Program-made: the position numbers and the translations under genes
Notes under the pieces: generated by a model
Database searches by the model: none
Told to the model about the DNA's origin: nothing
The model's input: only the letters and a program-made list of their open reading frames with translations
Shown: positions 8,528 through 18,009 of the stretch, one piece after another
Layout of the letters: every line of letters begins with the position of its first letter
Position numbering within the stretch: position 1 is the first letter of the stretch
NCBI RefSeq assembly: GCF_037072025.1
Contig: NZ_JAXHDD010000011.1
Span: forward strand, 1-64,000
DNA from: Pseudogracilibacillus sp037072025
GTDB taxonomy: Bacteria; Bacillota; Bacilli; Bacillales; Amphibacillaceae
DNA length: 64,000 nucleotides
Direction: 5' to 3'

Positions 8528-9868
8528 GTGACGACGAAGCTACTTGAAAAATTTGGCTATAAACAGGAATTAAAGCGTTCTTTATCTTTTGGGGATTTAG
8601 TAATTTATGGTCTCATTTTCATGGTTCCAATTGCTCCATTCGGAATTTATGGGGAAGTTATCATCGAAGCTCACGGAATGGTCGCTCTTGCCTATTTAAT
8701 CGGAATGATAGGAATGATCTTTACAGCGCTTAGTTACGCACGAATGTCAGAAGCTTTCCCCATGGCTGGATCGGTTTATTCTTATGCTGGACGGGGAATT
8801 AATCAGTATGTAGGTTTTATCGCTGGATGGGCAATTCTATTAGACTATATTCTTGTACCTGCTCTTCTTTATGTCGTCAGTGCAACAGCGTTAACCGGAA
8901 TGTGGCCTACGATTCCGGGGTGGATTTGGCTCATCGTTTTCATCGTGATTAATACAGTCATTAATTATTTCGGAATAGAATTTACTGCACGAACAAATAA
9001 AATTTTTCTCATCTTCGAATTGCTTGTACTTGTTATCTTTCTCGTTGTTGGAATTACAGCAATTGTAAAAGGAGTAAATGGTGCAGAATTTTCATTTGAT
9101 CCGTTGTACAACCCTGACACCTTTAGTATGAGCGTTGTTATGGGGGCAGTCTCTATTGCAGTTTTAAGCTTTTTAGGTTTTGATGCGATTTCCACCTTAT
9201 CAGAAGAATCCGCGGGTGGGCCAAAAGCGATTGGAAAAGCAACGATCTTCTCTCTTCTTATCGTAGGGGTTCTCTTTATGGTTCAAACATGGGTTGCCGC
9301 ACTTATTTTTCCAGACTATCATGCTTTTAAAGATGTAGGAACTGCATTTTATGAAACGGCTACAATTGCTGGTGGTGAATGGCTTGGTATTCTAACTGCG
9401 GTAGCTACGGCACTAGCTTGGGGAATTGCTGATGCCTTAGTTGCTCAAGTAGCAATTTCTCGTGTGTTATTTAGTATGGGGCGTGATAGGAAACTTCCAC
9501 ATTTTCTAGCAAAAGTTCATCCAAAATATAAAACACCTTATGCTAGTATTTTAGTCATTGCAGTAATTTCTTTTATTGTCGGGTTAATTTTTATGGGATC
9601 TATCGGTATTTTAACGTCATTTATTAACTTTGGAGCGCTAACGGCTTTTCTATTCTTACATGTCAGTGTATTTGTCCATTATTTCTTGAGGAAGAAAAGT
9701 GGTAACGTTTGGAGTCATATCATTTTACCAGCAATAGGTTTTATCATTATCGCTTATGTATGGATAAACTTAGCTACACAAGCAAAAGTATTAGGAATAA
9801 GCTGGATGTTAGTCGGAATTGCGGTTGCCATCTATTTTGCAATGAAGAAGAAAGACGTATCGATTTAA
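8528..9868 (+). CDS. APC family amino acid permease
   Basis: Secondary transporter with about 12 hydrophobic helices, roughly 446 residues. The N-terminal block with FGDLVIYGLIFMVPIAPFG and the central FLGFDAISTLSEES motif are characteristic of the amino acid-polyamine-organocation family. The frame is open from an ATG at 8498, but AAAGGAAAGGTGG sits just before GTG 8528, which also starts at the usual N terminus (VTTKLLEKFGYK, soluble and basic), so GTG is preferred. It is followed after 40 bp by a formamidase-like gene and is probably cotranscribed with it. Confidence 0.85.
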   Translation: MTTKLLEKFGYKQELKRSLSFGDLVIYGLIFMVPIAPFGIYGEVIIEAHGMVALAYLIGMIGMIFTALSYARMSEAFPMAGSVYSYAGRGINQYVGFIAGWAILLDYILVPALLYVVSATALTGMWPTIPGWIWLIVFIVINTVINYFGIEFTARTNKIFLIFELLVLVIFLVVGITAIVKGVNGAEFSFDPLYNPDTFSMSVVMGAVSIAVLSFLGFDAISTLSEESAGGPKAIGKATIFSLLIVGVLFMVQTWVAALIFPDYHAFKDVGTAFYETATIAGGEWLGILTAVATALAWGIADALVAQVAISRVLFSMGRDRKLPHFLAKVHPKYKTPYASILVIAVISFIVGLIFMGSIGILTSFINFGALTAFLFLHVSVFVHYFLRKKSGNVWSHIILPAIGFIIIAYVWINLATQAKVLGISWMLVGIAVAIYFAMKKKDVSI

Positions 9869-9908
9869 TCAAGGTAGGAAATTTTATTAAAATGAGGGAG
9901 GTATACAC

Positions 9909-10865
9909 ATGACTATTCATCGTCATCAACATACACATATAACGATTCATGATTTTGACACGCATAAACATTACGGCTGGGATCATTCATTCCAACCGAT
10001 TGCCGAAGTGGATTCAGGGCAAACGATTACGTATCAAATAACCGAAGCTTCAGGTGGGCAATTTACAAAAAATTCAACAATTGAAAACGTTAAAAAAATT
10101 GATTTTGACAAGGTCAATCCTGTTGCCGGTCCCATCTATGTGAAGGGAGCAGAACCTGGAGATACTCTGGAAGTTGAAATGATTCATTTCCAACAATTAG
10201 ATTGGGGATGGACGGCGATTATTCCAGGTTTTGGTCTGTTAGCTGATCATTTTTCGGAATCAGCATTAAAAATTTATGATCTAACAAAAGGACACAAAAC
10301 GGAATTTTTGCCGGGAATTGATTTATTTGTGAATCCATTTCCGGGAACAGTTGGTGTCGCTTTACCTGAAAAGGGACATTTCAACGTTGTACCACCCCGC
10401 AAAAACGGCGGAAATATGGACGTCCGACATTTAACACGCGGAGCTAAACTATATTTACCTGTCTGGGTAGAAGGCGCTCTCTTTTCGATTGGGGACACAC
10501 ATGCAGCTCAAGGGGATGGCGAAGTATGTGGTACGGCCATCGAAGCTTCGATGGAGACAACTGTCCGTTTAATATTACACAAAGGCAAGCAGATTTCTGA
10601 ACCTCGTTATGAGATCCCGGGTATTCCAACGCCTGATGCAGATAGTAAAGGCTATTTTGTCACAACTGGTCAGGGCACCGACTTGGTTGAAGCCTCCAAA
10701 AAAGCTATAAGCTATATGATTGAACATTTAGTAGACACTTATCGTATGACAGATGAAGAAGCATATATGCTTTGTAGTGTGGCGGTAGATTTACGTATAA
10801 GCGAAATCGTCAACATGCCCCATGTACTCGTATCTGCTTTTCTACCAAATGCGATCTTTTATTAA
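9909..10865 (+). CDS. Acetamidase/formamidase family protein
   Basis: FmdA/AmdA family hydrolase, 318 residues, cytosolic. Visible family features are the N-terminal His-rich strand, GPIYVKGAEPGDTLEVE, an HFNVVPPRKNGGNMD segment and the GDTHAAQGDGEVCGTAIE block, which matches the conserved core. It probably releases ammonia from formamide or a small amide. GGGAGG lies 7 nt before the ATG. The coupling with an APC permease suggests that the transported compound or its breakdown product is the substrate. The family assignment is firm, the substrate is not. Confidence 0.88.
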   Translation: MTIHRHQHTHITIHDFDTHKHYGWDHSFQPIAEVDSGQTITYQITEASGGQFTKNSTIENVKKIDFDKVNPVAGPIYVKGAEPGDTLEVEMIHFQQLDWGWTAIIPGFGLLADHFSESALKIYDLTKGHKTEFLPGIDLFVNPFPGTVGVALPEKGHFNVVPPRKNGGNMDVRHLTRGAKLYLPVWVEGALFSIGDTHAAQGDGEVCGTAIEASMETTVRLILHKGKQISEPRYEIPGIPTPDADSKGYFVTTGQGTDLVEASKKAISYMIEHLVDTYRMTDEEAYMLCSVAVDLRISEIVNMPHVLVSAFLPNAIFY

Positions 10866-10896
10866 ATATGGTAAATGGTAACGCAAATTAATTAAA

Positions 10897-10931
10897 TTGC
10901 CCTCTTTAGCAAATCTACATAAAGAGGGCAA
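10897..10931. terminator. Hairpin between convergent genes
   Basis: TTGCCCTCTTTA and TAAAGAGGGCAA form a perfect 12-bp stem with an 11-nt loop between the formamidase-like gene and the DUF817 gene. It probably acts as a bidirectional terminator, although no long T-run follows. Confidence 0.7.
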
Positions 10932-10950
10932 CATAAACTAGTTCACTGAT

Positions 10951-11754
10951 TTATTTTTCAGCCCATCTTTTTGAATATAACGATTTCTCCCCAACATATT
11001 TTTTGCGATTTTCTTTTACATGTTTTAATAATGCAACAATCAAAAAACTAACAATAACAAGCATAAACCAAGAACTAATTTTTCCTATATGAACAATCTC
11101 CCAATGCCCCTCTTGATTTGGATAACTCCATGCACCAAAAAACGTAGCGATATTTTCTGCTACCCAGATAAAAAAGCCTATTAACAAAAATGATAAAGAC
11201 AGTGGCATCTTGTATGTATTATCTTTAACAGAAAAATAGACAAACGTACGTATAAAAATAAGCAAGGTCGCTATTTTCAATATCCAGCGAAAATCGTATA
11301 TAAAATGATGTGTATAGAAATTAAAATATATCCCGGCACTAAGGACCAAAACGAGCCAACTCGACGGAAAATGCTCAAGTTTTAAATCTAACCTTCTCCA
11401 CGCTTGGCACATATAGCTAGCAACACTGGCATACATAAACCCACTATAGAGAGGGACACCAAATACCTTTGAATATGCCTCTTCCGGGTAACTCCATGAA
11501 CCCATATGTACTTTATATATTTCTAAGGATAGCCCAATCAGGTGAAACACACAGATTACTTTCACCTCGTCCCAAGTTTCCAGTTTAAAAATAACCATTA
11601 AAACTTGCGTCACTAAACATATGAACAAAATTAAATCATATCTATTAATAAATGGGACCTCAATCATTTTTGTAATTGCTAATGTCATAAAAATGATCAC
11701 AGGAAAAAGACAAGCTTTTGCCTGCTCTACACCGAAATAAAATAATTGTTTCAT
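10951..11754 (-). CDS. DUF817 family membrane protein (YoaT-like)
   Basis: Integral membrane protein of 267 residues with about eight hydrophobic segments. Repeated blocks such as KVHMGSWSYPEE and FFGAWSYPNQEGHWE are typical of DUF817/YoaT proteins. The function is unknown. It stands alone with terminator-like hairpins on the downstream side. No strong regulatory site was seen. Confidence 0.8.
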   Translation of the reverse strand: MKQLFYFGVEQAKACLFPVIIFMTLAITKMIEVPFINRYDLILFICLVTQVLMVIFKLETWDEVKVICVFHLIGLSLEIYKVHMGSWSYPEEAYSKVFGVPLYSGFMYASVASYMCQAWRRLDLKLEHFPSSWLVLVLSAGIYFNFYTHHFIYDFRWILKIATLLIFIRTFVYFSVKDNTYKMPLSLSFLLIGFFIWVAENIATFFGAWSYPNQEGHWEIVHIGKISSWFMLVIVSFLIVALLKHVKENRKKYVGEKSLYSKRWAEK

Positions 11755-11869
11755 CCTATCCCCTTCGTCTCGCTATTATTTTATAACTATATCATGTAAA
11801 GAGGAAAAGGAAAATATATATTTATACGTCGTATGTATCAAGTTTTTCTCTGTCGTAGGAAAACGCTGC

Positions 11870-11972
11870 GGACAAATTGTTGCGCTTTTGTTCCAAATTT
11901 TGTCCGAGGGAAGGTGCAGCAAACAAATTCTTACGCTTTTATTCCAAAAAATTGTCTGAGGGAAGGTGCAGC
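11870..11972. repeat. Two tandem 51/52-bp units with internal inverted repeat
   Basis: Unit 1 (11870-11920) and unit 2 (11921-11972) share the pattern ACAAATT..TACGC/TGCGCTTTT.TTCC..., both ending GAGGGAAGGTGCAGC. Unit 1 contains the inverted pair GGACAAA and TTTGTCC. No reading frame is conserved. Unit size is close to that of the 52-bp array at 40.1 kb, but the sequence differs. Confidence 0.8.
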
Positions 11973-12128
11973 GCCCGACTTATGATTGTACATTTATGAA
12001 ATTTTACACATACTTACCGTCACAGTTTTGCGAGCTTTGTGTCATCTAATTTGAGCGAAAGTATTGTCAGGAAAAGAATAACTTGCACCAAATGTTGTTT
12101 TTTCTCTACCAAAGTATGAATATCAATA

Positions 12129-12164
12129 AAATCCGGAAATGATCTCATTACCATTTCCGGATTT
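12129..12164. terminator. Hairpin downstream of dead amidohydrolase
   Basis: AAATCCGGAAATG and CATTTCCGGATTT form a 13-bp perfect stem with a 10-nt loop, just past the stop codon of the pseudogene at 12171. It is probably its former terminator. Confidence 0.7.
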
Positions 12165-12170
12165 ATTTAC

Positions 12171-12645
12171 TTACTCGTCATTATACTTTTTAAAACAGTC
12201 TATGATCGTAGCAAAAATTACTTTGGCACCATAAAATATCGCCTTTTTATCAATATCAAACTTAGGATGATGATATGGGTAGATCAATCCCTTCTCCTCG
12301 TTTGCCGAGCCAATGAAAAAATAAGCCTAAGGTACTTGTTGAAGGAAATACGAAAAATCTTCTGCTCCCATATTTGGTTCTATTTCTTCTATATGCTCCT
12401 CAGGAATAACGTCTTTGGCAGCATTTATTAATACTCATTCATATCTGGATCGTTCTTCGTTGCTGGATATCCAAAATGATAATCAATATGACATCCAGCT
12501 CCAAATGCTTTACATGTATGTTCAGTTATCTGTTGAATCCATTCATTATTTCTTTACGGATCTGTTCATCAAATGTGCGAACTGTTCCTTCTAATATTGC
12601 TTTTCGGGAAATAATATTTAGATATTTTCCAGCTTAAATATAGGA
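12171..12645 (-). pseudogene. C-terminal remnant of an M20D amidohydrolase
   Basis: The minus strand encodes recognisable pieces of an N-acyl amino acid amidohydrolase C terminus in shifting frames. They are LEGTVRTFDEQIRKEI, then FGYPATKNDPD, then NMGAEDFSYFLQQVP, and finally the PYHHPKFD block before a stop at 12171. At least two frameshifts and one in-frame stop (after QQVP) are present and the N-terminal half is missing. It is a paralogue of the intact gene at 6999-8183, not a copy of it, since the residues differ widely. Confidence 0.85.
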
Positions 12646-12721
12646 AGTAGCGAACGAAAATAATTGTCATGCGAATGAAATACAGTTTATTGAAGAATAT
12701 CTAATGTCATAAAACGGGAGC

Positions 12722-12796
12722 AAGGGGACAATTTATGCAAAAGCTTTAAATGAAAATACGCCCCAACGTTTATGAAACGTCCCCTTGTTCTGTCTA
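12722..12796. repeat. Inverted repeat GCAAGGGGAC / GTCCCCTTGT
   Basis: GCAAGGGGAC near 12722 and GTCCCCTTGT near 12787 can pair across about 55 bp of AT-rich DNA. It lies downstream of the phosphoesterase gene. It could be a terminator, or the relic of a small mobile repeat; no terminal T-run decides. Confidence 0.45.
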
Positions 12797-12839
12797 TTCC
12801 TAAAAGAGATCCTAAATATGTTTCACCTTCTCTTTTACT

Positions 12840-13763
12840 TTAGTCAATCAAAACCTGTTCTCCTCCTCCTAACTTTATGTTTAAATCATAATCCTTCCCA
12901 TGTTCAAACTCCTTCGTTAATGGATTAAAAACACTTAAGATAAGGCTGTTTGACTTGCTATCATACTGAACTAGTCTCATTCGACCTGCTCCACCGTATT
13001 TTTCTTCCTGCCAGTTTTGAAAAGATTGCAAAACAACATTCCCCTTGTCCGTTTTATCCACTCGATAACTTATATTTTTAGGTACATGGTGACCTGAAAA
13101 AACAGCAACAATATTCGATTGTTTCGATATAAATTTCTGCCATATCATTTCCCCATCATTGCCATCTTTCGTTTCTGGGGAATGAATCGGGTTATGTTCA
13201 CTATGGCTGGAAGTTCTCTTTCCATCGTAATACATATAACTATGTGTGATTAGGATGCATTTCTTATTCGGGTAATTTGTTAACACTTGATGCGCCCAAT
13301 CTAAAACACTGTCTCGTGGACCAAACTCTAAAACAAGAATAATCATTTCCCCGATTTTGTAGTAACTATTTTCCACTTGATTTTTTTCATAACTGCTAAT
13401 ATACCAATCTTTCTCCTTAAGTCTGTCATATCCGAAATAGTGATTATAGACGGAAAGATTTCTCCCATCTACTTCTGGATTAGGATGAGTAAGCCCTATC
13501 CCGATTACCTGATCATAATCATGATTTCCCGCAGCAAAAATAAGTGGAATTCCTGCATTATCTAGGAGCTGGAAACATTCCTTTGCCGTATCAAATTCAT
13601 TGTTTGCTTGACCACCACCGTCAACAATATCTCCAAGCTGAATAACTGCATCAATCGGATGATCTTTACAGTATTGAATAATTGTTTTTGTCATGTTCAA
13701 AAATATATCAGGATGATTTTTCGCCATATATTGTGTATCAGGTATAATCAAAAAATGGTGCAT
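12840..13763 (-). CDS. Calcineurin-like metallophosphoesterase
   Basis: Binuclear metal phosphoesterase of 307 residues. The metal-binding motifs appear in order: PDTQ near the start, QLGDIVDGG, AAGNHDYD, ITHSY and FSGHHV. No signal peptide is seen, so it is probably cytosolic. It is the last gene of a Ugp-like ABC transporter operon, 12 bp after the ATPase gene, so it may split a phosphodiester such as a glycerophosphodiester brought in by the transporter. The role is inferred from context; the fold is clear. Confidence 0.85.
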   Translation of the reverse strand: MHHFLIIPDTQYMAKNHPDIFLNMTKTIIQYCKDHPIDAVIQLGDIVDGGGQANNEFDTAKECFQLLDNAGIPLIFAAGNHDYDQVIGIGLTHPNPEVDGRNLSVYNHYFGYDRLKEKDWYISSYEKNQVENSYYKIGEMIILVLEFGPRDSVLDWAHQVLTNYPNKKCILITHSYMYYDGKRTSSHSEHNPIHSPETKDGNDGEMIWQKFISKQSNIVAVFSGHHVPKNISYRVDKTDKGNVVLQSFQNWQEEKYGGAGRMRLVQYDSKSNSLILSVFNPLTKEFEHGKDYDLNIKLGGGEQVLID

Positions 13764-13775
13764 CTGCTACTCCTC

Positions 13776-14903
13776 CTATTTTGCTTCGTTTAATTGTAAA
13801 GGCAGATCATTTTCCTTTAATGCATTTGGATAATCAAGATTAATTCCATCTAATTTATTAAACAAATGGATTCGTTCAAAATTCGGAACCATATAAACAG
13901 TGTCTCCTTTTATCCAATGTTTTAAGTTACTTAAAATGACAAACTCTTTCGATTCAAATTCAAGATGAACCCCATAATTTTCACCATAATTCTCAACGTA
14001 CTGAACCATAGCTTGAAGCGCATTATTTTCTTTTCGATAAGAGAGCGTAAAATGTTCTGGACGAAAACCAAATATTAATCTTCCTCGTCTTTTCTCGTTT
14101 AAAAAGTTCACCCAGTTATTGTCCAGCTTAAGCTGCTGTTGTTGAAAATGTAAACAACCATCGTGATAATCACATTCCGTTAGATTCATAGAAGGAGACC
14201 CGATAAATTTAGCAGTAAATGTATTTTTCGGACGATGATACACATTTTCAGGTGTATCAATCATTTGTAACTCCCCTTGATTTAAAATCGCTATTCGGTG
14301 ACCAATAGCCATTGCTTCCACTTGATCATGCGTAACATAAACCATCGTTTGTTGAAAGGTATCATGAATCTTCACCAACTCTTTCCTAGCAGACACTCTT
14401 AATTGAGCATCTAAGTTCGATAACGGTTCATCAAGTAAAAAATATTCACTTTGCTTCACTATCGCTCTAGCTAACGCAACTCTTTGCCTTTGACCGCCAG
14501 ATAAATCGCGTGGCAAGCGATTTTCCAAGCCATTTAATTCAAGCATCGTTAACACTTCGGAAAGACGTTTATTAATTTCTTTTTTAGGCACTCTTTTTAC
14601 AGCTAATCCATACGTAATATTCTTTTTAACCGACATATGTGGATAAAGAGAATAATTTTGAAAAACCATGGCGACATTACGCTTCCCACAATCCACATCA
14701 TTCATGACTGTTTCACCCATGATTAATTGACCGTCTGTAATGTTTTCAAGTCCTGCGATCATCCGCAACGTCGTAGATTTCCCGCAACCAGAAGGACCTA
14801 AGATAACTAGTCTTTCTCCATTTCTTACATCAAAACTTAATGACTTCACCACTTCATGATTACCATAAGACTTTTGAATATTTTTTAATTGTATCGCATG
14901 CAT
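13776..14903 (-). CDS. ABC transporter ATP-binding protein, UgpC/MsmX family
   Basis: ATPase of a carbohydrate- or glycerol-3-phosphate-type importer (CUT1 family), 375 residues. Walker A GPSGCGKST near 37-45, signature LSGGQRQRVALARA, Walker B FLLDEPLSNLDA, and a C-terminal OB-fold (TOBE) domain with FGFRPEHF. Encoded directly after two permeases in the same operon, so it is probably dedicated to them. Confidence 0.9.
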   Translation of the reverse strand: MHAIQLKNIQKSYGNHEVVKSLSFDVRNGERLVILGPSGCGKSTTLRMIAGLENITDGQLIMGETVMNDVDCGKRNVAMVFQNYSLYPHMSVKKNITYGLAVKRVPKKEINKRLSEVLTMLELNGLENRLPRDLSGGQRQRVALARAIVKQSEYFLLDEPLSNLDAQLRVSARKELVKIHDTFQQTMVYVTHDQVEAMAIGHRIAILNQGELQMIDTPENVYHRPKNTFTAKFIGSPSMNLTECDYHDGCLHFQQQQLKLDNNWVNFLNEKRRGRLIFGFRPEHFTLSYRKENNALQAMVQYVENYGENYGVHLEFESKEFVILSNLKHWIKGDTVYMVPNFERIHLFNKLDGINLDYPNALKENDLPLQLNEAK

Positions 14904-14915
14904 ACATATCCTCCT

Positions 14916-15740
14916 TTACTTAATTCCAGATGAAGCAAATGTTCCAATAATATATCGTTGAAAAATTAAATATAACGAAAGTGGAATAATTAGCGTAATA
15001 ACTGAAACAGCCATAGCGACCGTAAAATTAGTTCCGCCTTCTGAACTAATAAACATTTGTAATGCTAAAGGTAAGGTATAATTTTCAACACTTTTCAAAA
15101 TAAGAACTGGCCATACATATTCATTCCAAGCTAATATGAAAAACCAAATGCCTGTTGACGTGATCGCTGGACGCGTTAATGGTAAAACAATATCGCGCAT
15201 AATATGTCTTTGCTTGATCTGATCTAATCGAGCTGCTTCAATCAATGAAATTGGAATCGATCGCATCGATTGTCGAATAAGAAAAATCCCTACAGCATCA
15301 GAAAGTTGCGGAAAAATAACCCCAAAAATATTATCCCCTAAACCAATCTTAGAAATAAATAAATAGTTAGGAATCATCGTTGCTGCAAAAGGAATAAACA
15401 TCGTACCAATGAGTAAAAAGTAGAGAATCTTTTTTCCTTTAAACTCTAAAAAAACAAACGCATACGCAGCTAAAAATGCTGTCACTACTTTAAAAAAAGT
15501 AATAATTGTCGCAATAACAAATGTATTCCATGTAATCTTCACTACATCGACACTTTCAAATAAGGCATGATAATTTTCTAAAGTAAAAGGAATTGGCAAA
15601 AAATTAAGGGTATCATTATACGCCTCTTTTAATGGCTTAAATGACATACCTAAAGCAAATAGGATCGGGAATAATAATATAATAATGGTACTTATTATAA
15701 TGACATGCCAAAAGACAGGCATTCCTTTTTTAGTTTTCAT
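14916..15740 (-). CDS. ABC transporter permease, UgpE/CUT1 type
   Basis: Inner membrane permease with six hydrophobic segments. The EAA loop around SLIEAARLDQIKQRHIM contacts the ATPase. The frame is open from 15761 but the ATG at 15740 (MKTKKG) gives the normal short N terminus; it overlaps the end of the upstream permease gene by about 11 bp, implying coupled translation. A GGAAAGAAG stretch lies upstream. Confidence 0.88.
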   Translation of the reverse strand: MKTKKGMPVFWHVIIISTIIILLFPILFALGMSFKPLKEAYNDTLNFLPIPFTLENYHALFESVDVVKITWNTFVIATIITFFKVVTAFLAAYAFVFLEFKGKKILYFLLIGTMFIPFAATMIPNYLFISKIGLGDNIFGVIFPQLSDAVGIFLIRQSMRSIPISLIEAARLDQIKQRHIMRDIVLPLTRPAITSTGIWFFILAWNEYVWPVLILKSVENYTLPLALQMFISSEGGTNFTVAMAVSVITLIIPLSLYLIFQRYIIGTFASSGIK

Positions 15741-16626
15741 AGTACACACTTCTTTCCACAAAACGAAACTCGAAAATTAAGAGCAATATAAAGAAACACA
15801 TCATTACCGTTGCCAATGCAGCTGAATGTCCCGTTCGATATAAAACAAAAGCTTCATGATAAATATGGTACATAATATTTGAACTCCCATAATTCGGCTC
15901 TCCTTGAGTAATCACCTTAATTGGAGTAAACACATATTGAAGTCCAAAGACAATTGTTATAATGAAAATATAGATCCCCGTTGCACTACTCATTGGAATA
16001 ACGATCGAGAAAAATATTCTCCATAATGGCATTCCATCTAGTCTTGCAGCTTCGATTATTTCCCGTGAAACTCCATTAATCGAAGCATATAAAAGAATAA
16101 AATTATATCCGAACACTTTCCATGAAGTGATCATACTTAAAATTGCAATCGCCCAGCCATCGAGCTTACTCCAATTTGGCATCGGAATGTTAAATTGTTG
16201 TAAAATTAACGCCAAAGGTCCGGAAACCGGATTAAGCATCCATGTAAAGAGAATCGAGCTGACAACTAACGAAATAACGGAAGGTAAAAACAGAGTTGCT
16301 TTATAAAAGCTTTTCCACCGTTTTAGAACAATATCAATGACATATGCAAACACGTAAGGAATGCACAAATTAATAACCAACAAAATAAGAATATATACTC
16401 CTGTATTTTTAAACACTTTAAATGTTATTGGATCGCTTAAAACGGCAATGTAATTATCAATTCCAACGAATTCTTTCGTCGGACTGACCATATTCCAATC
16501 GTAAAAACTTAAAAATATCGTATAAGCAAACGGCCAAAACATGAACAAAATAAAAATGATAATCGTGGGAATTAATAATATATAAGCTTTCCAGTTCACT
16601 TCTCGAACGAAGGATTTCACTTTCAT
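15730..16626 (-). CDS. ABC transporter permease, UgpA/CUT1 type
   Basis: Inner membrane permease of 298 residues with six helices and the EAA loop EIIEAARLDGMPLWRIFF. It pairs with the UgpE-like permease encoded just downstream. It follows the solute-binding protein gene by 24 bp. Confidence 0.88.
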   Translation of the reverse strand: MKVKSFVREVNWKAYILLIPTIIIFILFMFWPFAYTIFLSFYDWNMVSPTKEFVGIDNYIAVLSDPITFKVFKNTGVYILILLVINLCIPYVFAYVIDIVLKRWKSFYKATLFLPSVISLVVSSILFTWMLNPVSGPLALILQQFNIPMPNWSKLDGWAIAILSMITSWKVFGYNFILLYASINGVSREIIEAARLDGMPLWRIFFSIVIPMSSATGIYIFIITIVFGLQYVFTPIKVITQGEPNYGSSNIMYHIYHEAFVLYRTGHSAALATVMMCFFILLLIFEFRFVERSVYYEN

Positions 16627-16650
16627 CGTACTTCCTACTCTCCATCCATC

Positions 16651-17955
16651 TTAGTTAAGAATTTGATTAATTTCCTCTTCTGTTTGCTCTAATCCTTCTT
16701 TCACTCCAACATCACCACCAAGGATTTGATCCCGAATGTCAAGTAATTTCTGCTCCGCTTCTAACCCAGCATCTCCTGGAAAAGATGCCCATGGAACAAC
16801 ACCTTCCATTTGTTCAATAGCTGCATTCATCATTTCATTTTCTTCCAAGAATGATTTTAATCCATCTTCTGAAGTCGCTACATCTTTTCTAGGTGGTACA
16901 TATCCTGTATCGATCGTCCAAGTAGCCATCGATTCCACGCTGTATAGAAATTTCATAAATTCCCAAGCTGCTTTTTGTGTTTCTTCATCCTTTGCCGTAA
17001 TAGCTAACATCGAACCACCAGCAGGTAAACGAACATCTTTTCCTTCCCAAACAGGAGATTTAATCGAAGCTGCATCAAAGTTTACGTTATCTTGAATTTG
17101 TGAGCGACGTGCAATTGTCGTATAAAGCATGGCAACATTTCCATCTATAAAACTTTGTACCCCTTCATCCCATGATACATGAACCGCACTTTTATCTTTT
17201 GTCACCATATCTGCCCATAATTCATACGCCTCAATACCTTCTTTGGAAGCAAAACTGGCTTTTCCATCTGTAATCATGCTTGCCCCATTACTTTCAAGAA
17301 GTGCTTGTGTGGCCCAATTATCATCTGGTTCTTGAAAATAAAATCCATATTTCCCTGTTTCATCAAGGATTTGTTTAGAAAATTCCTTCACTTCTTCCCA
17401 TGTTTCTGGTCCTGATTCATCGAGACCCGCTTCTTTTAAAAGATCTTTATTAATATACAGAACAGGTGTGCTCAACGAATATGGAATACCAACCTGTGTC
17501 CCTTCCTCATTTTTAGCTAAAGATAACACATTCTCTAAAAAATGATCGGTTAAATACGTATCATCTTCCGGAAAATATTCTTCTATTACCTCTTCTGGAG
17601 AGCTATATTCAAAATTATTCGAAAAATACTCTAAAAAGGACCAACCAACTTGAACAACTGCTGGCGCTTTTCCAGCAGCTGCTTCTGCTTGCAAGTTTTG
17701 CATTAACCCTTTATACATATCGGGGTTATATTTTGGAACAACAACGATTTCATCTTGCTGGGCATTAAATTCATCCACAAGTTCATTCACTGCTTTTCCA
17801 CCTTGGGTTTCTGCATTGACATGCCAATATTCGATTGTAACCTTATCCCCCTGCCCGTCATTATTTCCTTCATTTGCTTCTCCTTTACTACATGCAAAAA
17901 GAGCTAGTGCTAGCATTAAAAATAAACCCAATTTCAATGTTCTTTTCACTTTCAT
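16651..17955 (-). CDS. Extracellular solute-binding lipoprotein, family 1 (UgpB-like)
   Basis: Receptor lipoprotein of 434 residues with signal peptide and lipobox ALFAC (Cys22). The family 1 core is visible (IEYWHVNAETQGGKAVNELV, KAPAVVQVGWSF). It is the first gene of the binding protein, permease, permease, ATPase, phosphoesterase operon. UgpB-like is favoured over sugar binding because of the phosphoesterase and the PhoP-like site upstream; sugar uptake remains possible. Confidence 0.88.
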   Translation of the reverse strand: MKVKRTLKLGLFLMLALALFACSKGEANEGNNDGQGDKVTIEYWHVNAETQGGKAVNELVDEFNAQQDEIVVVPKYNPDMYKGLMQNLQAEAAAGKAPAVVQVGWSFLEYFSNNFEYSSPEEVIEEYFPEDDTYLTDHFLENVLSLAKNEEGTQVGIPYSLSTPVLYINKDLLKEAGLDESGPETWEEVKEFSKQILDETGKYGFYFQEPDDNWATQALLESNGASMITDGKASFASKEGIEAYELWADMVTKDKSAVHVSWDEGVQSFIDGNVAMLYTTIARRSQIQDNVNFDAASIKSPVWEGKDVRLPAGGSMLAITAKDEETQKAAWEFMKFLYSVESMATWTIDTGYVPPRKDVATSEDGLKSFLEENEMMNAAIEQMEGVVPWASFPGDAGLEAEQKLLDIRDQILGGDVGVKEGLEQTEEEINQILN

Positions 17956-18009
17956 TTCCCCTTTTTCTATTAAAATAGTAATTTCTTTATACTTTCATCA
18001 TACACAGTC

